Source: Flavobacteriaceae bacterium (lineage in GTDB: Bacteria; Bacteroidota; Bacteroidia; Flavobacteriales; Flavobacteriaceae). Taken from it: a stretch of DNA of 64,000 bases. A program made the translations under genes and the position numbers. Positions within the stretch are counted from its first letter, which is position 1. The number at the start of each line of letters is the position of its first letter. The stretch spans positions 1-64,000 of the forward strand of contig JAUXPJ010000014.1 in the NCBI GenBank assembly GCA_030683815.1. Reading direction: 5' to 3'. Positions 18,625-27,633 of the stretch are shown here, in pieces. A model generated the notes under the pieces. That model was not told where the DNA came from. It was given only the letters and a program-made list of their open reading frames with translations, and made no database searches.

Positions 18625-18696
18625 GGCCCGTTCGTCTATCGGTTAGGACGCCAGGTTTTCATCCTGGTAAGAGGGGTTCGACTCCCCTACGGGCTA
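18625..18696 (+). tRNA. tRNA-Glu (UUC anticodon)
   Basis: A 72-nt cloverleaf. The acceptor stem is GGCCCGT with ACGGGCT (first pair G-U) and discriminator A. The anticodon arm is CCAGG-TTTTCAT-CCTGG with anticodon TTC. The T arm is GGGG-TTCGACT-CCCC. The 3' CCA is not encoded. It has its own strong promoter and lies 30 bp upstream of rpsT, so both may share a transcript. Confidence 0.96.
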
Positions 18697-18726
18697 CAAA
18701 ATTTAAGAACATTAAATTATAATATA

Positions 18727-18978
18727 ATGGCAAATCATAAATCAGCATTAAAGAGAATTAGAAGCAACGAAGAGAAACGCTTGAGAAATAAATATCAGCA
18801 TAAAACTGCAAGAAATGCTGTTAGGGATTTGCGTGCATCTGTTGATAAAGAATTTGCTGAAGGTAAATTACCTGCAGTTTTATCAATGCTAGATAAATTA
18901 GTTAAGAGTAATGTTATTCATAAAAATAAAGCCGGAAATTTAAAATCTGGTTTAATGAAACATGTAGCTTCTATCTAA
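18727..18978 (+). CDS. rpsT: 30S ribosomal protein S20
   Basis: An 83-residue basic helical protein that binds 16S rRNA early in small-subunit assembly. The start [22 protein letters not shown] and the later [17 protein letters not shown] are the S20 pattern, and the length is normal. Preceded by tRNA-Glu and closed by a strong terminator. Confidence 0.97.
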   Translation: MANHKSALKRIRSNEEKRLRNKYQHKTARNAVRDLRASVDKEFAEGKLPAVLSMLDKLVKSNVIHKNKAGNLKSGLMKHVASI

Positions 18979-18996
18979 TAAAGTAATAATCTAATC

Positions 18997-19026
18997 AAAA
19001 GAGCGTTTTTAAACGCTCTTTTTTTT
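18997..19026. terminator. bidirectional terminator between rpsT and rodA
   Basis: AAAAGAGCGTTT, 2-nt loop, AAACGCTCTTTT plus further T (18997-19026). It also overlaps the end of rodA on the other strand, where the A-run gives T on the minus strand. Confidence 0.88.
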
Positions 19027-20302
19027 ACCATTCATACACTTTATTGGCATCTAATTTAATAAATATAAAGAGCAGGATGGTAAAGCCCAAAAATGCAGAA
19101 CCACCGTAGCTAAAAAAGGGTAAAGGAATACCAATAGTCGGTAATAATCCTATTACCATTCCGATATTTATCATAAAGTGGAGAAAAAATATGGAGGCAA
19201 CGCAGTAACCGTAAACCCTGCTGAATTTATTTTTTTGTTTTTCGGCCAAATATAATATCCGAAGCAGAAAAGCAGTGAAAATTATTACAACAACTGAAGT
19301 TCCAACAAATCCCCATTCTTCGCCAATAGTGCTAAAAATGTAATCAGTATCTTGTTCTGGTACAAATTTTCCACGCGTTCTGTCACCATACATAAAACCT
19401 TTTCCTATTAATCCGCCAGAACCAATGGTTAATACGGATTGATCTGTATTGTATCCTATTCCTTTAGTGTCAGAAGTTTTTCCAAGAATCACCATAAACC
19501 GATCTCGATGATGTTGCTCAAAAACATAGTTAAAAATATGATCAACACTTAAAACAAACACTGATGAAAATAGGAGAACAACCAATAAATCAAATCCAAA
19601 TTTTTTAAATTTCCTCATTTTTATAAAACGAATATAAAGGGAAGAAATCAGTGTTAATATGATTAAAGAAATCAGCATAATTGCTTTTCCAAAAATCATC
19701 GTTAGGATAAATAAAATAACAGCAAACATCCCAAAGAATATATAGTACCAAGGAAGTCCTTCTCTATAAAAAACAAAGAAGAAAGCTAAATAAACTAAAC
19801 TTGAACCGGGATCGGGTTGAAGAGCTATCAAAATAGCAGGAAGTAAGACTATAAGAAACACTTTCCATTGTGAATGAAATTTTCTTAAATCGAATTGACT
19901 TTCATTGATAATTTTGGCAAGAGCAAGAGCGGTTATTGCTTTTGCAAATTCTGAGGGTTGTAAATTAAAAGCTCCGAATGAATACCAAGAAGTTGCTCCG
20001 TTTATATTTTTTCCAAAGACAAATAATCCGGCAAGAACCACTAAAATAAACAAGTAAAATAAGGTAGCAAATCGTTCGTAAATCCGAGCTTCGAGAAAGA
20101 ATACAAAAATCACGATGGGTATGCTAACGGCGATCCACAATAGTTGTGTTCCGAAACGAGAGCTCAAACTAAAAGCATCAAAATTTGCGCTGGTAGAAGA
20201 AACAGAGTAAATATTGAGTAACCCTAACAAAATTAATGATATATAGAGTAAAATCAATATTAAATCGGCTCCGTAAAATATGTTATTTCGTTGCTTTCTC
20301 AA
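19025..20302 (-). CDS. rodA: rod shape-determining peptidoglycan polymerase RodA
   Basis: A 425-residue SEDS-family integral membrane glycosyltransferase that polymerises lipid II into lateral-wall glycan, paired with the transpeptidase PBP2. About ten hydrophobic segments are visible, with family motifs PSEFAKAITALALAK, ALQPDPGSSLVY, QDTDYIFSTIGEEWGFVG and the C-terminal LPTIGIPLPFFSYGGSA. The likely start is TTG 20302, since no ATG precedes the first membrane segment; it overlaps the mrdA end by 20 bp, consistent with translational coupling. Last gene of the mre operon. Confidence 0.95.
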   Translation of the reverse strand: MRKQRNNIFYGADLILILLYISLILLGLLNIYSVSSTSANFDAFSLSSRFGTQLLWIAVSIPIVIFVFFLEARIYERFATLFYLFILVVLAGLFVFGKNINGATSWYSFGAFNLQPSEFAKAITALALAKIINESQFDLRKFHSQWKVFLIVLLPAILIALQPDPGSSLVYLAFFFVFYREGLPWYYIFFGMFAVILFILTMIFGKAIMLISLIILTLISSLYIRFIKMRKFKKFGFDLLVVLLFSSVFVLSVDHIFNYVFEQHHRDRFMVILGKTSDTKGIGYNTDQSVLTIGSGGLIGKGFMYGDRTRGKFVPEQDTDYIFSTIGEEWGFVGTSVVVIIFTAFLLRILYLAEKQKNKFSRVYGYCVASIFFLHFMINIGMVIGLLPTIGIPLPFFSYGGSAFLGFTILLFIFIKLDANKVYEW

Positions 20303-22163
20303 AACTTGTTAATGAAAATAATTGTTTCTGATATTGATATTCAAGACTTTTATCGATCATTCCTTGCTCCATCCAAGTTCTTAAAACTTCTCCGGTTAAA
20401 TATTTTTCAATCATTAAACTGGCAATTGGAGCGGCTATTGTTGAGCCAAACCCTCCATTTTCAACAAAGATAGCAATCGCTATTTTAGGATCATCCTTTG
20501 GCGCAAATGCAATAAAAATAGAATGATCTTCAAACTGAACTTTTCTGCCATTGATGCGTTTAAAGTTCTCTGCGGTTCCGGTTTTTCCACACATTTGAAT
20601 GGTTTCCATTCTGGAATATCTTGCAGTTCCTATTTCAAATACTTGAAACATCCCGTCAATAATGGGATCAAAGTGTTTAGAATCAATAGTAGTTACCTTT
20701 TTTTGATTGAAATCGGTAAACGGTTTATCTGTAATTTTTTTAAGGATGTGAGGGGTGTAATAATATCCTCTGTTGGCAATTGTTGCCGTTAAATTTGCCA
20801 GTTGGATAGGAGTTGTTAAAACTTCTCCCTGCCCGATAGCATTTGAAATGGTAGCAGTTGATCTCCAATTTCCATTTTTATAATTTTTGTTGTAATATGC
20901 TGATGTAGGAATATGTCCTTTTCTGCCGATGGGTAAATCATATCCTAAAAAATCACCCAGACCAAAACTATTCAAATGTTTGCTCCAAGCATCAATTCCC
21001 TTAGAAGGCGATTTATATTTGTCAATTATTCTTTTGTAGGTATTGGCAAAATATGAATTACAAGATTTGTAAATAGCCATTTCTAATTTTATAGGATAAT
21101 TTACAACACCACAATGGCAAGCCATAAATGCTTTTGCACCGGAGCCATATTGATATCCGTGATAGCAGTAAAAACTAGTTTCGGGCGTTATAACGCCTTC
21201 TTGTAATCCGACAAGAGCATTTACAATTTTAAATGGAGAGCCGGGTGGATATTGAGCCAGTAGCGACCTATCATACATTGGCATACTGAATTTATCTCCA
21301 AATAATTTTACTGAGTTTTTTGATCGCTCTTTGCCAACCATCAAATTCGGATTATAAGTTGGCATTGAAATTAAAGCTAGTATTTCACCTGTTTTTGGGT
21401 CAATAGCAACAATTCCGCCACGTTTATGTTGCATCATCTTTTCGCCATATTGTTGTAAATCAATATCTATGGTTAAAGTGATATCACTTCCTGGTTCTGG
21501 TAACGAATCAAATAAACCATCTCTGTAAGGACCAATTTCTCTGTTAAATCGATCTTTCTGAATGAATTTCATACCTTTTTTGCCGCGGAGAATTTCTTCG
21601 TATTGTTTTTCGATGCCTTGTGTGCCAATTAATTCACCTGATTGATAATAGGGATTTTTTTGGATTAAATCATCATTTACTTCACTGATATATCCCAAAA
21701 CATTGGAGGCAGAATTAACCATATATTCTCGCTGGGATCTGCTTTGTATGTAAAATCCTTTGAACTTATACATCTTTTCTTGGATGTAAGCATATTCATC
21801 TTTAGTGATTTGAGATAGGAAAACAGAAGGTAAGTAAGGTGAATAGATTTTAGATTTTTCTATTTTTTTAATGAATTCTTCTTTATCGATTTTAACTAAA
21901 CTGCATAATTCAAGCGTATCTAAATTTTTGATTTCTCGCGGAATTACCATAATATCATAAGATGGCTGATTGGCAGCCAATAAAATTCCGTTTCTGTCAA
22001 AAACATAACCGCGCTCCGGATAGTCATAATTGACTCTGACAGCAGCATTGTTAAGCGGAGATATTCTGTATTCCTCATTAACAACCTGAATATAGAAAAG
22101 TCGAAATATAAAAACTAAGCTTACAGCTATTATAAAATAAAAAAGTAATAATCCTCTACGCAT
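20283..22163 (-). CDS. mrdA: penicillin-binding protein 2 (elongasome transpeptidase)
   Basis: A 626-residue class B PBP anchored by one N-terminal membrane helix (about 5-22). The PBP dimerisation (pedestal) domain follows (ERGYVFDRNGILLAAN near residue 50), then the transpeptidase domain with catalytic Ser309 in PPGSPFK, SCNSYF as the SxN motif and CGKTGTAEN as the KTG motif. It cross-links lateral-wall peptidoglycan together with RodA. Its start codon directly follows the mreD stop, and rodA overlaps its end; MreC, encoded upstream, is expected to activate it. Confidence 0.95.
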   Translation of the reverse strand: MRRGLLLFYFIIAVSLVFIFRLFYIQVVNEEYRISPLNNAAVRVNYDYPERGYVFDRNGILLAANQPSYDIMVIPREIKNLDTLELCSLVKIDKEEFIKKIEKSKIYSPYLPSVFLSQITKDEYAYIQEKMYKFKGFYIQSRSQREYMVNSASNVLGYISEVNDDLIQKNPYYQSGELIGTQGIEKQYEEILRGKKGMKFIQKDRFNREIGPYRDGLFDSLPEPGSDITLTIDIDLQQYGEKMMQHKRGGIVAIDPKTGEILALISMPTYNPNLMVGKERSKNSVKLFGDKFSMPMYDRSLLAQYPPGSPFKIVNALVGLQEGVITPETSFYCYHGYQYGSGAKAFMACHCGVVNYPIKLEMAIYKSCNSYFANTYKRIIDKYKSPSKGIDAWSKHLNSFGLGDFLGYDLPIGRKGHIPTSAYYNKNYKNGNWRSTATISNAIGQGEVLTTPIQLANLTATIANRGYYYTPHILKKITDKPFTDFNQKKVTTIDSKHFDPIIDGMFQVFEIGTARYSRMETIQMCGKTGTAENFKRINGRKVQFEDHSIFIAFAPKDDPKIAIAIFVENGGFGSTIAAPIASLMIEKYLTGEVLRTWMEQGMIDKSLEYQYQKQLFSLTSFEKATK

Positions 22164-22673
22164 TTATTTTTTCTTGCTAACTAAAATATAATAACCAAAG
22201 GTAGTAACTAGAAATGTAAAAATGGTTGAAAGTATCGTTCTTTTAAGAATTTCAAAAAAAGATTGAAGATCAAAAAACTCTAAACTAAACATCAAAAAAT
22301 GATGTATAAATATCAAAACAAAAAAATACAATAGAACTTTGTCAACAGACACTGATGTTATCTGAAATGTAAAATATTCAAATTCTGATTTTCTAAGGAT
22401 TAGTTTTACAAAATACAATCTAAAATAGGCGATGAATAAAGTTGAAGCAGCATGAACTCCGCCGGAATCAGTAAAGAAATCAAGGGTTAAACCAATTAAG
22501 AAACTCAATAACAGCAAGCTACTTCTTTCTTTTTTGTAGGGAAATAAAAAAACAAAGGCCAGATATGGATACGGATTTAAATATCCAAACAAATTAATAT
22601 TATTGAAAATAAGGATTTGTAAAAATATCAATCCTATAAAGCGAAATGCATTAGTGAAAAAAATATTATTCAT
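22164..22673 (-). CDS. mreD: rod shape-determining protein MreD
   Basis: A 169-residue integral inner-membrane protein with about five hydrophobic segments, small and poorly conserved as MreD always is; the call rests on GYLNPYPYLAFVFLFPY, GLTLDFFTDSGGVHAAST and position between mreC and mrdA. It overlaps the end of mreC by 8 bp and touches the mrdA start without a gap. Its role is to balance MreC in control of the elongasome. Confidence 0.9.
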   Translation of the reverse strand: MNNIFFTNAFRFIGLIFLQILIFNNINLFGYLNPYPYLAFVFLFPYKKERSSLLLLSFLIGLTLDFFTDSGGVHAASTLFIAYFRLYFVKLILRKSEFEYFTFQITSVSVDKVLLYFFVLIFIHHFLMFSLEFFDLQSFFEILKRTILSTIFTFLVTTFGYYILVSKKK

Positions 22674-23487
22674 GATTTTTTTCTAAATTTTCAATTTCTT
22701 TTTTATCAATATTATTGACAATATACACATAACTCAAATTACTCATATCGGTTAAAAGTGTAACCGTAATATTTTCGTAATAATTATTTCTTAAATTAAG
22801 ACTTTTTATAACTCCAACCGGAATTCCTTCCGGAAATAAAACAGATTTTCCGCCGGTAACAATCGTATCACCAATTTTAAGCATAGCTCTTCTGGGAAAA
22901 TCGAGCAATTGAGCCTCTTCGTAAGTTTTTCCATTCCAAGCTAAAGTACCAAAATGATTATTGTTTTTAACACCTACATTAATCTTAGAATTTTCATTAA
23001 GTAAGGATAAAATAGTGGCGAAATTTGGCGAAACATCTTGTATAACCCCCACAACTCCATTGGGCAAAATAACACCCATATCTTTTTGAATGCCGTGTTT
23101 TAATCCTTTGTTGATGGTTAAATAGTTGTTGCGTTTTGCATAAGTATTATTGATAATTTTAGCTATGATATAATGATATTCTTGATGATAAACAGTGTCT
23201 GAAACTTTGTGGATAACGCTATCAACTGAAGAATTTTTCTTAGAAAGTAAATTTCTTAAATAGGTATTTTCATCAGCTAATTTCTGATTTTCATCAGCTA
23301 ATAAAAAGTAATTTTTCAGCTTATTTGTTTTGGTGTAAATCCCTCCAATAACTGAATTGGAAGAAGTTATAAATTTACTTTTGTGATAAGTATGACTTTG
23401 AATAACAAATATTAAAGCAATAATTTCCAGCAACAAAAACAACAGGAGGTAACGATTCCTTATTAAAAAATTGATAATTTGTTGCAT
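22666..23487 (-). CDS. mreC: rod shape-determining protein MreC
   Basis: A 273-residue bitopic protein: one membrane helix near the N-terminus (about 12-28), a short coiled coil (about 55-90, with LADENQKLADENTYL) and the two-barrel beta domain typical of MreC (NNYLTINKGLKHGIQ, GVVGVIQDVSPNFATILSLLN, DTIVTGGKSVLFPEGIPVGVI). It bridges cytoplasmic MreB to PBP2/RodA and activates the synthase. Second gene of the mreBCD-mrdA-rodA operon, 19 bp after mreB. Confidence 0.94.
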   Translation of the reverse strand: MQQIINFLIRNRYLLLFLLLEIIALIFVIQSHTYHKSKFITSSNSVIGGIYTKTNKLKNYFLLADENQKLADENTYLRNLLSKKNSSVDSVIHKVSDTVYHQEYHYIIAKIINNTYAKRNNYLTINKGLKHGIQKDMGVILPNGVVGVIQDVSPNFATILSLLNENSKINVGVKNNNHFGTLAWNGKTYEEAQLLDFPRRAMLKIGDTIVTGGKSVLFPEGIPVGVIKSLNLRNNYYENITVTLLTDMSNLSYVYIVNNIDKKEIENLEKNHE

Positions 23488-23506
23488 TAGAAACTAATAT
23501 TATTCA

Positions 23507-24535
23507 CTATTTCATCAAGATATTTTTATATTTTTCAAGGTCTTTCAAAGCCAAACCTGTTCCTCTAACTACAGCTCTTAAAGGATCTTCAGCAACATAA
23601 ACAGGCAAATCAGTTTTGCGCGAAATACGTTTGTCTAAGCCGCGAAGCATAGATCCGCCACCCGCTAAATAAATTCCTGTATTATAAATATCAGCTGATA
23701 ATTCCGGTGGAGTTTGTGAGAGTGTTTCCATAATGGCATCTTCAATGCGCAAAATACTTTTATCGAGTGCTTTGGCAATTTCGCGATAAGAAACTTGAAC
23801 TTGTTTAGGTTTTCCGCTCAGTAAATCGCGACCTTGAACTAACATATCTTCTGGTGGAGCATCTAAATCTTCCGTTGCAGCTCCAACTTGAATTTTAACA
23901 TTTTCAGCAGTTTTTTCACCGATAGACAAGTTGTGTTGTGTTCGCATAAAATAAGAAATATCAGCAGTGAAAACATCGCCGGCAACTTTGATTGATTTGT
24001 CGCAAACAATACCACCCAAAGCAATAACTGCAATTTCAGTGGTTCCGCCTCCAATATCAATAATCATATTTCCTGTAGGTTTCATAATGTCAATTCCGAT
24101 ACCGATAGCCGCAGCCATTGGTTCATGAATTAAATAAATTTCCTTGGCATTCATGTGTTCAGCAGAATCGCGAACCGCTCGTTTTTCAACTTCAGTGATA
24201 CCGGACGGAATACAAATTACCATTCGAAGTGAAGGTGAAAAAAACTTATTTTTAATATTAGGTATGCTTCGAATAAATTCTTTTATCATTTCTTCAGATG
24301 CTTGAAAGTCAGCAATTACACCATCTTTAAGCGGTCTGATAGTTTTGATATTTTCATGGGTTTTTCCCTGCATTAAACTTGCTTCTTTGCCAACTGCAAT
24401 AATTTTGCCGGTTGATCGATCGCGAGCAACAATAGAAGGAGCGTCAATAACAACCTTTCCATCGTGAATAATTAAGGTGTTTGCAGTTCCTAAATCGATA
24501 GCAATATCTTCTGTCATAAAGTCGAAAAACCCCAT
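23507..24535 (-). CDS. mreB: actin-like rod shape protein MreB
   Basis: A 342-residue bacterial actin forming membrane-bound filaments that orient cell-wall synthesis. The nucleotide-binding motifs of the actin fold are intact: IAIDLGTANTLI (phosphate 1), IDIGGGTTEIAVIALGG (phosphate 2) and YLAGGGSMLRGLD (adenosine). HEPMAAAIG is also present. The N-terminal MGFFDFMTED carries the short amphipathic membrane-targeting segment. It heads the shape operon, 42 bp after purH, with a candidate promoter box in that gap. Confidence 0.97.
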   Translation of the reverse strand: MGFFDFMTEDIAIDLGTANTLIIHDGKVVIDAPSIVARDRSTGKIIAVGKEASLMQGKTHENIKTIRPLKDGVIADFQASEEMIKEFIRSIPNIKNKFFSPSLRMVICIPSGITEVEKRAVRDSAEHMNAKEIYLIHEPMAAAIGIGIDIMKPTGNMIIDIGGGTTEIAVIALGGIVCDKSIKVAGDVFTADISYFMRTQHNLSIGEKTAENVKIQVGAATEDLDAPPEDMLVQGRDLLSGKPKQVQVSYREIAKALDKSILRIEDAIMETLSQTPPELSADIYNTGIYLAGGGSMLRGLDKRISRKTDLPVYVAEDPLRAVVRGTGLALKDLEKYKNILMK

Positions 24536-24563
24536 AGTATATACTTAATTTTTAAAGTGAAAG

Positions 24564-24571
24564 CAAAGTTA
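24564..24571 (-). promoter_or_regulatory. candidate -7 box for mreB
   Basis: TAACTTTG on the minus strand, 29 bp before the mreB start; good match to TAnnTTTG. The -33 position would fall in the purH 3' end and shows no clear TTG at the right spacing. Confidence 0.45.
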
Positions 24572-24577
24572 ACAAAA

Positions 24578-26101
24578 TTAATGTTTAAAATGACGTGTTC
24601 CTGTTATTACCATCGTCATTTTATTTTCATCACAAAAATCAATCGATAATTGATCATTTATAGAGCCTCCCGGTTGAATGACAGCATTGATTTTTTCTTG
24701 ATGTGCAATGGCTACACAATCTGGAAAAGGGAAAAAAGCATCGCTTGCCATAACAGCATTTTTAAGGTCAAATTGAAAGTTTTTGGCTTTATTGATTGCC
24801 TGATTGAGCGCATCAATCCGGCTAGTTTGACCGGTTCCACTTGCTAAAAGTTGTAAATTTTTAGCTAAAACAATGGCATTGGATTTGGTGTGTTTGCAAA
24901 TTTTTGCCGCAAATAATAAATCATTAATTTCATTTGCCGATGGATTTATTTTAGTCACCGTTTTTAAATCAACATCAACCTCTGTTTTAAGATCTTTTTC
25001 TTGATATAAAACGCCATTTAAAATGGTTCTATATTGATTTTCAGGTAAATCGGATGTTTTTTGAATCAATAAAATTCTGTTCTTTTTTGATTTTAATGTA
25101 TTTAAAGCAGCTTCTTCAAAAGCCGGGGCAATCAAAATTTCAAAAAAAAGTGAATTTATTTCTTGTGCCGTTTCCTGATTAATGGCTGTATTTGAAATTA
25201 AAACGCCGCCAAAAGCCGATATTGGATCTCCAGCCAAAGCGCCTTTATATGCTTCGGACAAAGTTTTTCGTTGTGCAATTCCACAAGCATTATTGTGTTT
25301 TAATATGGCAAAAGTGGGTGATTCATTTTTAAATTCCAGCATTAAATTGATCGCAGCATCAACATCCAACAGATTATTATACGAAAGTTCTTTACCGTGA
25401 ATTTGATCAAAAACAGTATTTAAATCGCCAAAAAAATAACCTTTTTGATGTGGATTTTCGCCATATCGCAAGGTTTTAAATTCTGTAAAACTTTGTTTAA
25501 ACGAGATATTATCATTTAAATAATTAAAAATGGCGGTATCGTAATGACTAGAAATATCAAAAGCTTTGGCTGCAAATTTTTTACGCTGTTCTAAAGTTGT
25601 TTTTCCGTCTTGAGTTTTTAATAATTCTAAAAAATCATCATATTGATTTCTGGACGAAACACATAAAACATCATTAAAATTTTTGGCTGCTGCTCTAATT
25701 AATGAAATGCCGCCAATATCAATTTTTTCAATAATTTCTTCATCGGATGCCTTGCCGGAAAGGGTTTCTTCAAAAGGATATAAATCTACAATCACCATAT
25801 CTATAGACGGAATGGAGTGATTTTTTACTTCAGTTTGATCAGATATTAAACTTCTTCGATTTAAAATGCCTCCAAAAATAGCCGGGTGTAACGTTTTAAC
25901 CCTTCCGCCTAATATCTCAGGAAAATTGGTAACAGAATTGACTGCAATAACCGGAATATTGAGTTCTTTAATAAACTGTTCAGTGCCGCCGGTAGAGTAT
26001 AAAACGATTCCTAAATCGTGAAGTTTTTTGACAATTGGCGCCAGTCCATCTTTGTAAAATACAGAAATAAGAGCTGATTTTGCAGTAATTAATGAGTTCA
26101 T
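24578..26101 (-). CDS. purH: bifunctional AICAR transformylase/IMP cyclohydrolase
   Basis: A 507-residue enzyme for the last two steps of IMP synthesis. The N-terminal MGS-like cyclohydrolase domain (about 1-195) shows YSTGGTEQFIKE, GRVKTLHPAIFGGIL and DIGGISLIRAAAKN. The C-terminal transformylase domain (about 196-507) shows LRYGENPHQ, LKHNNACGIA, SAFGGVLISN, and catalytic-site phrases FPFPDC and IQPGGSINDQ. The length is standard. It is upstream of mreB on the same strand; purH and the shape operon may be partly co-transcribed. Confidence 0.96.
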   Translation of the reverse strand: MNSLITAKSALISVFYKDGLAPIVKKLHDLGIVLYSTGGTEQFIKELNIPVIAVNSVTNFPEILGGRVKTLHPAIFGGILNRRSLISDQTEVKNHSIPSIDMVIVDLYPFEETLSGKASDEEIIEKIDIGGISLIRAAAKNFNDVLCVSSRNQYDDFLELLKTQDGKTTLEQRKKFAAKAFDISSHYDTAIFNYLNDNISFKQSFTEFKTLRYGENPHQKGYFFGDLNTVFDQIHGKELSYNNLLDVDAAINLMLEFKNESPTFAILKHNNACGIAQRKTLSEAYKGALAGDPISAFGGVLISNTAINQETAQEINSLFFEILIAPAFEEAALNTLKSKKNRILLIQKTSDLPENQYRTILNGVLYQEKDLKTEVDVDLKTVTKINPSANEINDLLFAAKICKHTKSNAIVLAKNLQLLASGTGQTSRIDALNQAINKAKNFQFDLKNAVMASDAFFPFPDCVAIAHQEKINAVIQPGGSINDQLSIDFCDENKMTMVITGTRHFKH

Positions 26102-26121
26102 TTTGTGTTTTGTTGTGATTA

Positions 26122-26129
26122 CAAAACTA
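26122..26129 (-). promoter_or_regulatory. candidate -7 box for purH
   Basis: TAGTTTTG on the minus strand 21 bp before the start codon; fits TAnnTTTG, with no convincing -33 TTG. Confidence 0.4.
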
Positions 26130-26177
26130 CAAAACCATTGTTAAAAGCACCTATTTTAAATAGAGTATCTTATAAAT

Positions 26178-26582
26178 TTATGAATTAGTTTTTAACAATT
26201 CTTCGGATTGATTTTGAAGAAAGTCGGTAAAACCTTGTTCCCAGTCATCTAAAAATTCTGTTAATTCATCTATAAACTGCTGTTCTTTTTCAGCTCGATT
26301 GATGGTTAAATGAATTACAATATGTTCTCTAACAGGCGGAAAACCAGTTGTTATAGTCCAAGTTAAGGCATTGGGACATTCAATTAATGCAAATCGAACT
26401 CCACCTTTAATATTGTCACGTTTTAGGGTGAATTCTTCCCAAATTCCGGTAATATTTGCAGTGTCCTTTTCATAATCAATCACAAATAATGATTCAATAA
26501 TATCATTTATATTTTCAAATGACAATAAGTTTTGTAATTGATTTTCAGTAGTTTGGACGTTGATTGTTCTAAAAAATTCCAT
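26178..26582 (-). CDS. conserved hypothetical protein
   Basis: A 134-residue soluble protein without signal peptide or membrane segment. It is acidic (about 20 Glu/Asp in the C-terminal half) with a beta-rich middle (WEEFTLKRDNIKGGVRFALIECPNALTWTITTG) and an amphipathic helical tail. I do not recognise a family. It starts 3 bp from the stop of the GAF protein gene upstream, so the pair is very likely co-transcribed and may act together. Confidence 0.75.
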   Translation of the reverse strand: MEFFRTINVQTTENQLQNLLSFENINDIIESLFVIDYEKDTANITGIWEEFTLKRDNIKGGVRFALIECPNALTWTITTGFPPVREHIVIHLTINRAEKEQQFIDELTEFLDDWEQGFTDFLQNQSEELLKTNS

Positions 26583-26585
26583 TTT

Positions 26586-27041
26586 TTACAGATTTAATTT
26601 AGAAACTTGTTCACAAACAAATTCCAACAATTCTTCGTCTTGTTTGGTAAATGGAGAAGTATGATGAGAATCGATATCAATTTGACCGATATTTTTTTCA
26701 TCTTTAAAAATTGGAACTACAATTTCGCTTTTCACATCAAATCCGCATGAAATATAATTATCTTGTTCAGTAACATCCTGCACCACAAAATTTTGATTGC
26801 TCAGTGCAACTTGTCCGCAAATGCCTTTTCCAAACGGAATAATAGTATGTTCAGTTGGTTTTCCTGCAAATTGTTTTAAAATCAATTCTTTTTTATCCCC
26901 ATTGGTAAAGTAAAATCCAACCCAATCATAATAAGAAACAGCTCCTTTCAAGAAATCACAAATTTGCTGTAACACCACATCAACTTCAATATTTTGTTGA
27001 GTGATGTTTATAATATCTTTTTTTAATTGATCAATATTCAT
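26586..27041 (-). CDS. GAF-domain protein, candidate free methionine-(R)-sulfoxide reductase
   Basis: A 151-residue single GAF domain. The pattern YDWVGFYF, IPFGKGICGQVA, VQDV, YISCGFDVKSEIVVPI and GQIDIDSHHTSPFT closely follows fRMsr enzymes (E. coli MsrC), which reduce free Met-R-sulfoxide. Cys75 and Cys99 fall at two of the three MsrC catalytic or resolving Cys positions (94 and 118); the third (84) is not Cys here, so the recycling scheme would differ. It could alternatively be a ligand-sensing GAF protein. A promoter candidate lies just upstream; the 134-residue protein gene follows 3 bp downstream. Confidence 0.8.
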   Translation of the reverse strand: MNIDQLKKDIINITQQNIEVDVVLQQICDFLKGAVSYYDWVGFYFTNGDKKELILKQFAGKPTEHTIIPFGKGICGQVALSNQNFVVQDVTEQDNYISCGFDVKSEIVVPIFKDEKNIGQIDIDSHHTSPFTKQDEELLEFVCEQVSKLNL

Positions 27042-27073
27042 CTGTTAATTTAATTTTATATAATTTTATTGCA

Positions 27074-27107
27074 CAAAGTTAAGATTCTCATTTTTGAAAA
27101 AATACAA
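27074..27107 (-). promoter_or_regulatory. promoter candidate for the GAF protein gene
   Basis: On the minus strand TTG (27105-27107), 23-bp spacer, TAACTTTG (27074-27081). The spacer is at the long end of the accepted range. The -33 part lies inside the start of the divergent xrtF. Confidence 0.5.
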
Positions 27108-27633
27108 AAAAATAATATTATTCTTACTCAAATTTTTGGGTTCGTATGCATTAATGGTTTTTTTATATGTGTCGTATTTAAATTTAACGCAAGAGCATGA
27201 AAATCAATATATATGTGATCCGGTAACCCAAATCGTTGCAGAGCAAACAGTGGATTTATTGAATTTTGTAAATATAAAATCTTTTACTGACCAAAATACT
27301 GATGAATTATCTTTCCGACTTTTTGTAAAAGACAAATATGTTGCCCGTGTTGTAGAAGGTTGTAATTCTATTGGTGTTATCATTTTATTTATCGCATTTA
27401 TTATTGCATTTTCAGCCGGATTTAAAGTCACATTACTATATATTTTGGTTGGAAGTTTTATAATTTATATCATAAATGTGATAAGAATTGCCTTTATAGC
27501 TGTTGCTATTTATCAATTCTCTGAGTATAGCGAATTTTTGCATCAAATATTATTTCCACTTATTATTTATGGAACTACTTTTTTGCTTTGGGTCATTTGG
27601 ATTAACTATTTTTTATCAAAGTATAAGAAATGA
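27094..27633 (+). CDS. xrtF: exosortase family protein XrtF
   Basis: A 179-residue integral membrane cysteine transpeptidase-like protein with four to five hydrophobic segments. The exosortase/archaeosortase catalytic triad is visible: Cys90 in VVEGCNS, Arg131 in NVIRIAF and His150 in EFLHQIL. XrtF is the Flavobacteriales exosortase; family members cleave and transfer C-terminal sorting-signal proteins, but no substrate can be identified in this window. The reading frame opens with TTG at 27094, as no ATG precedes the first membrane segment (next ATG is codon 21). It overlaps the next gene by 4 bp (ATGA). Confidence 0.88.
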   Translation: MKKYKKIILFLLKFLGSYALMVFLYVSYLNLTQEHENQYICDPVTQIVAEQTVDLLNFVNIKSFTDQNTDELSFRLFVKDKYVARVVEGCNSIGVIILFIAFIIAFSAGFKVTLLYILVGSFIIYIINVIRIAFIAVAIYQFSEYSEFLHQILFPLIIYGTTFLLWVIWINYFLSKYKK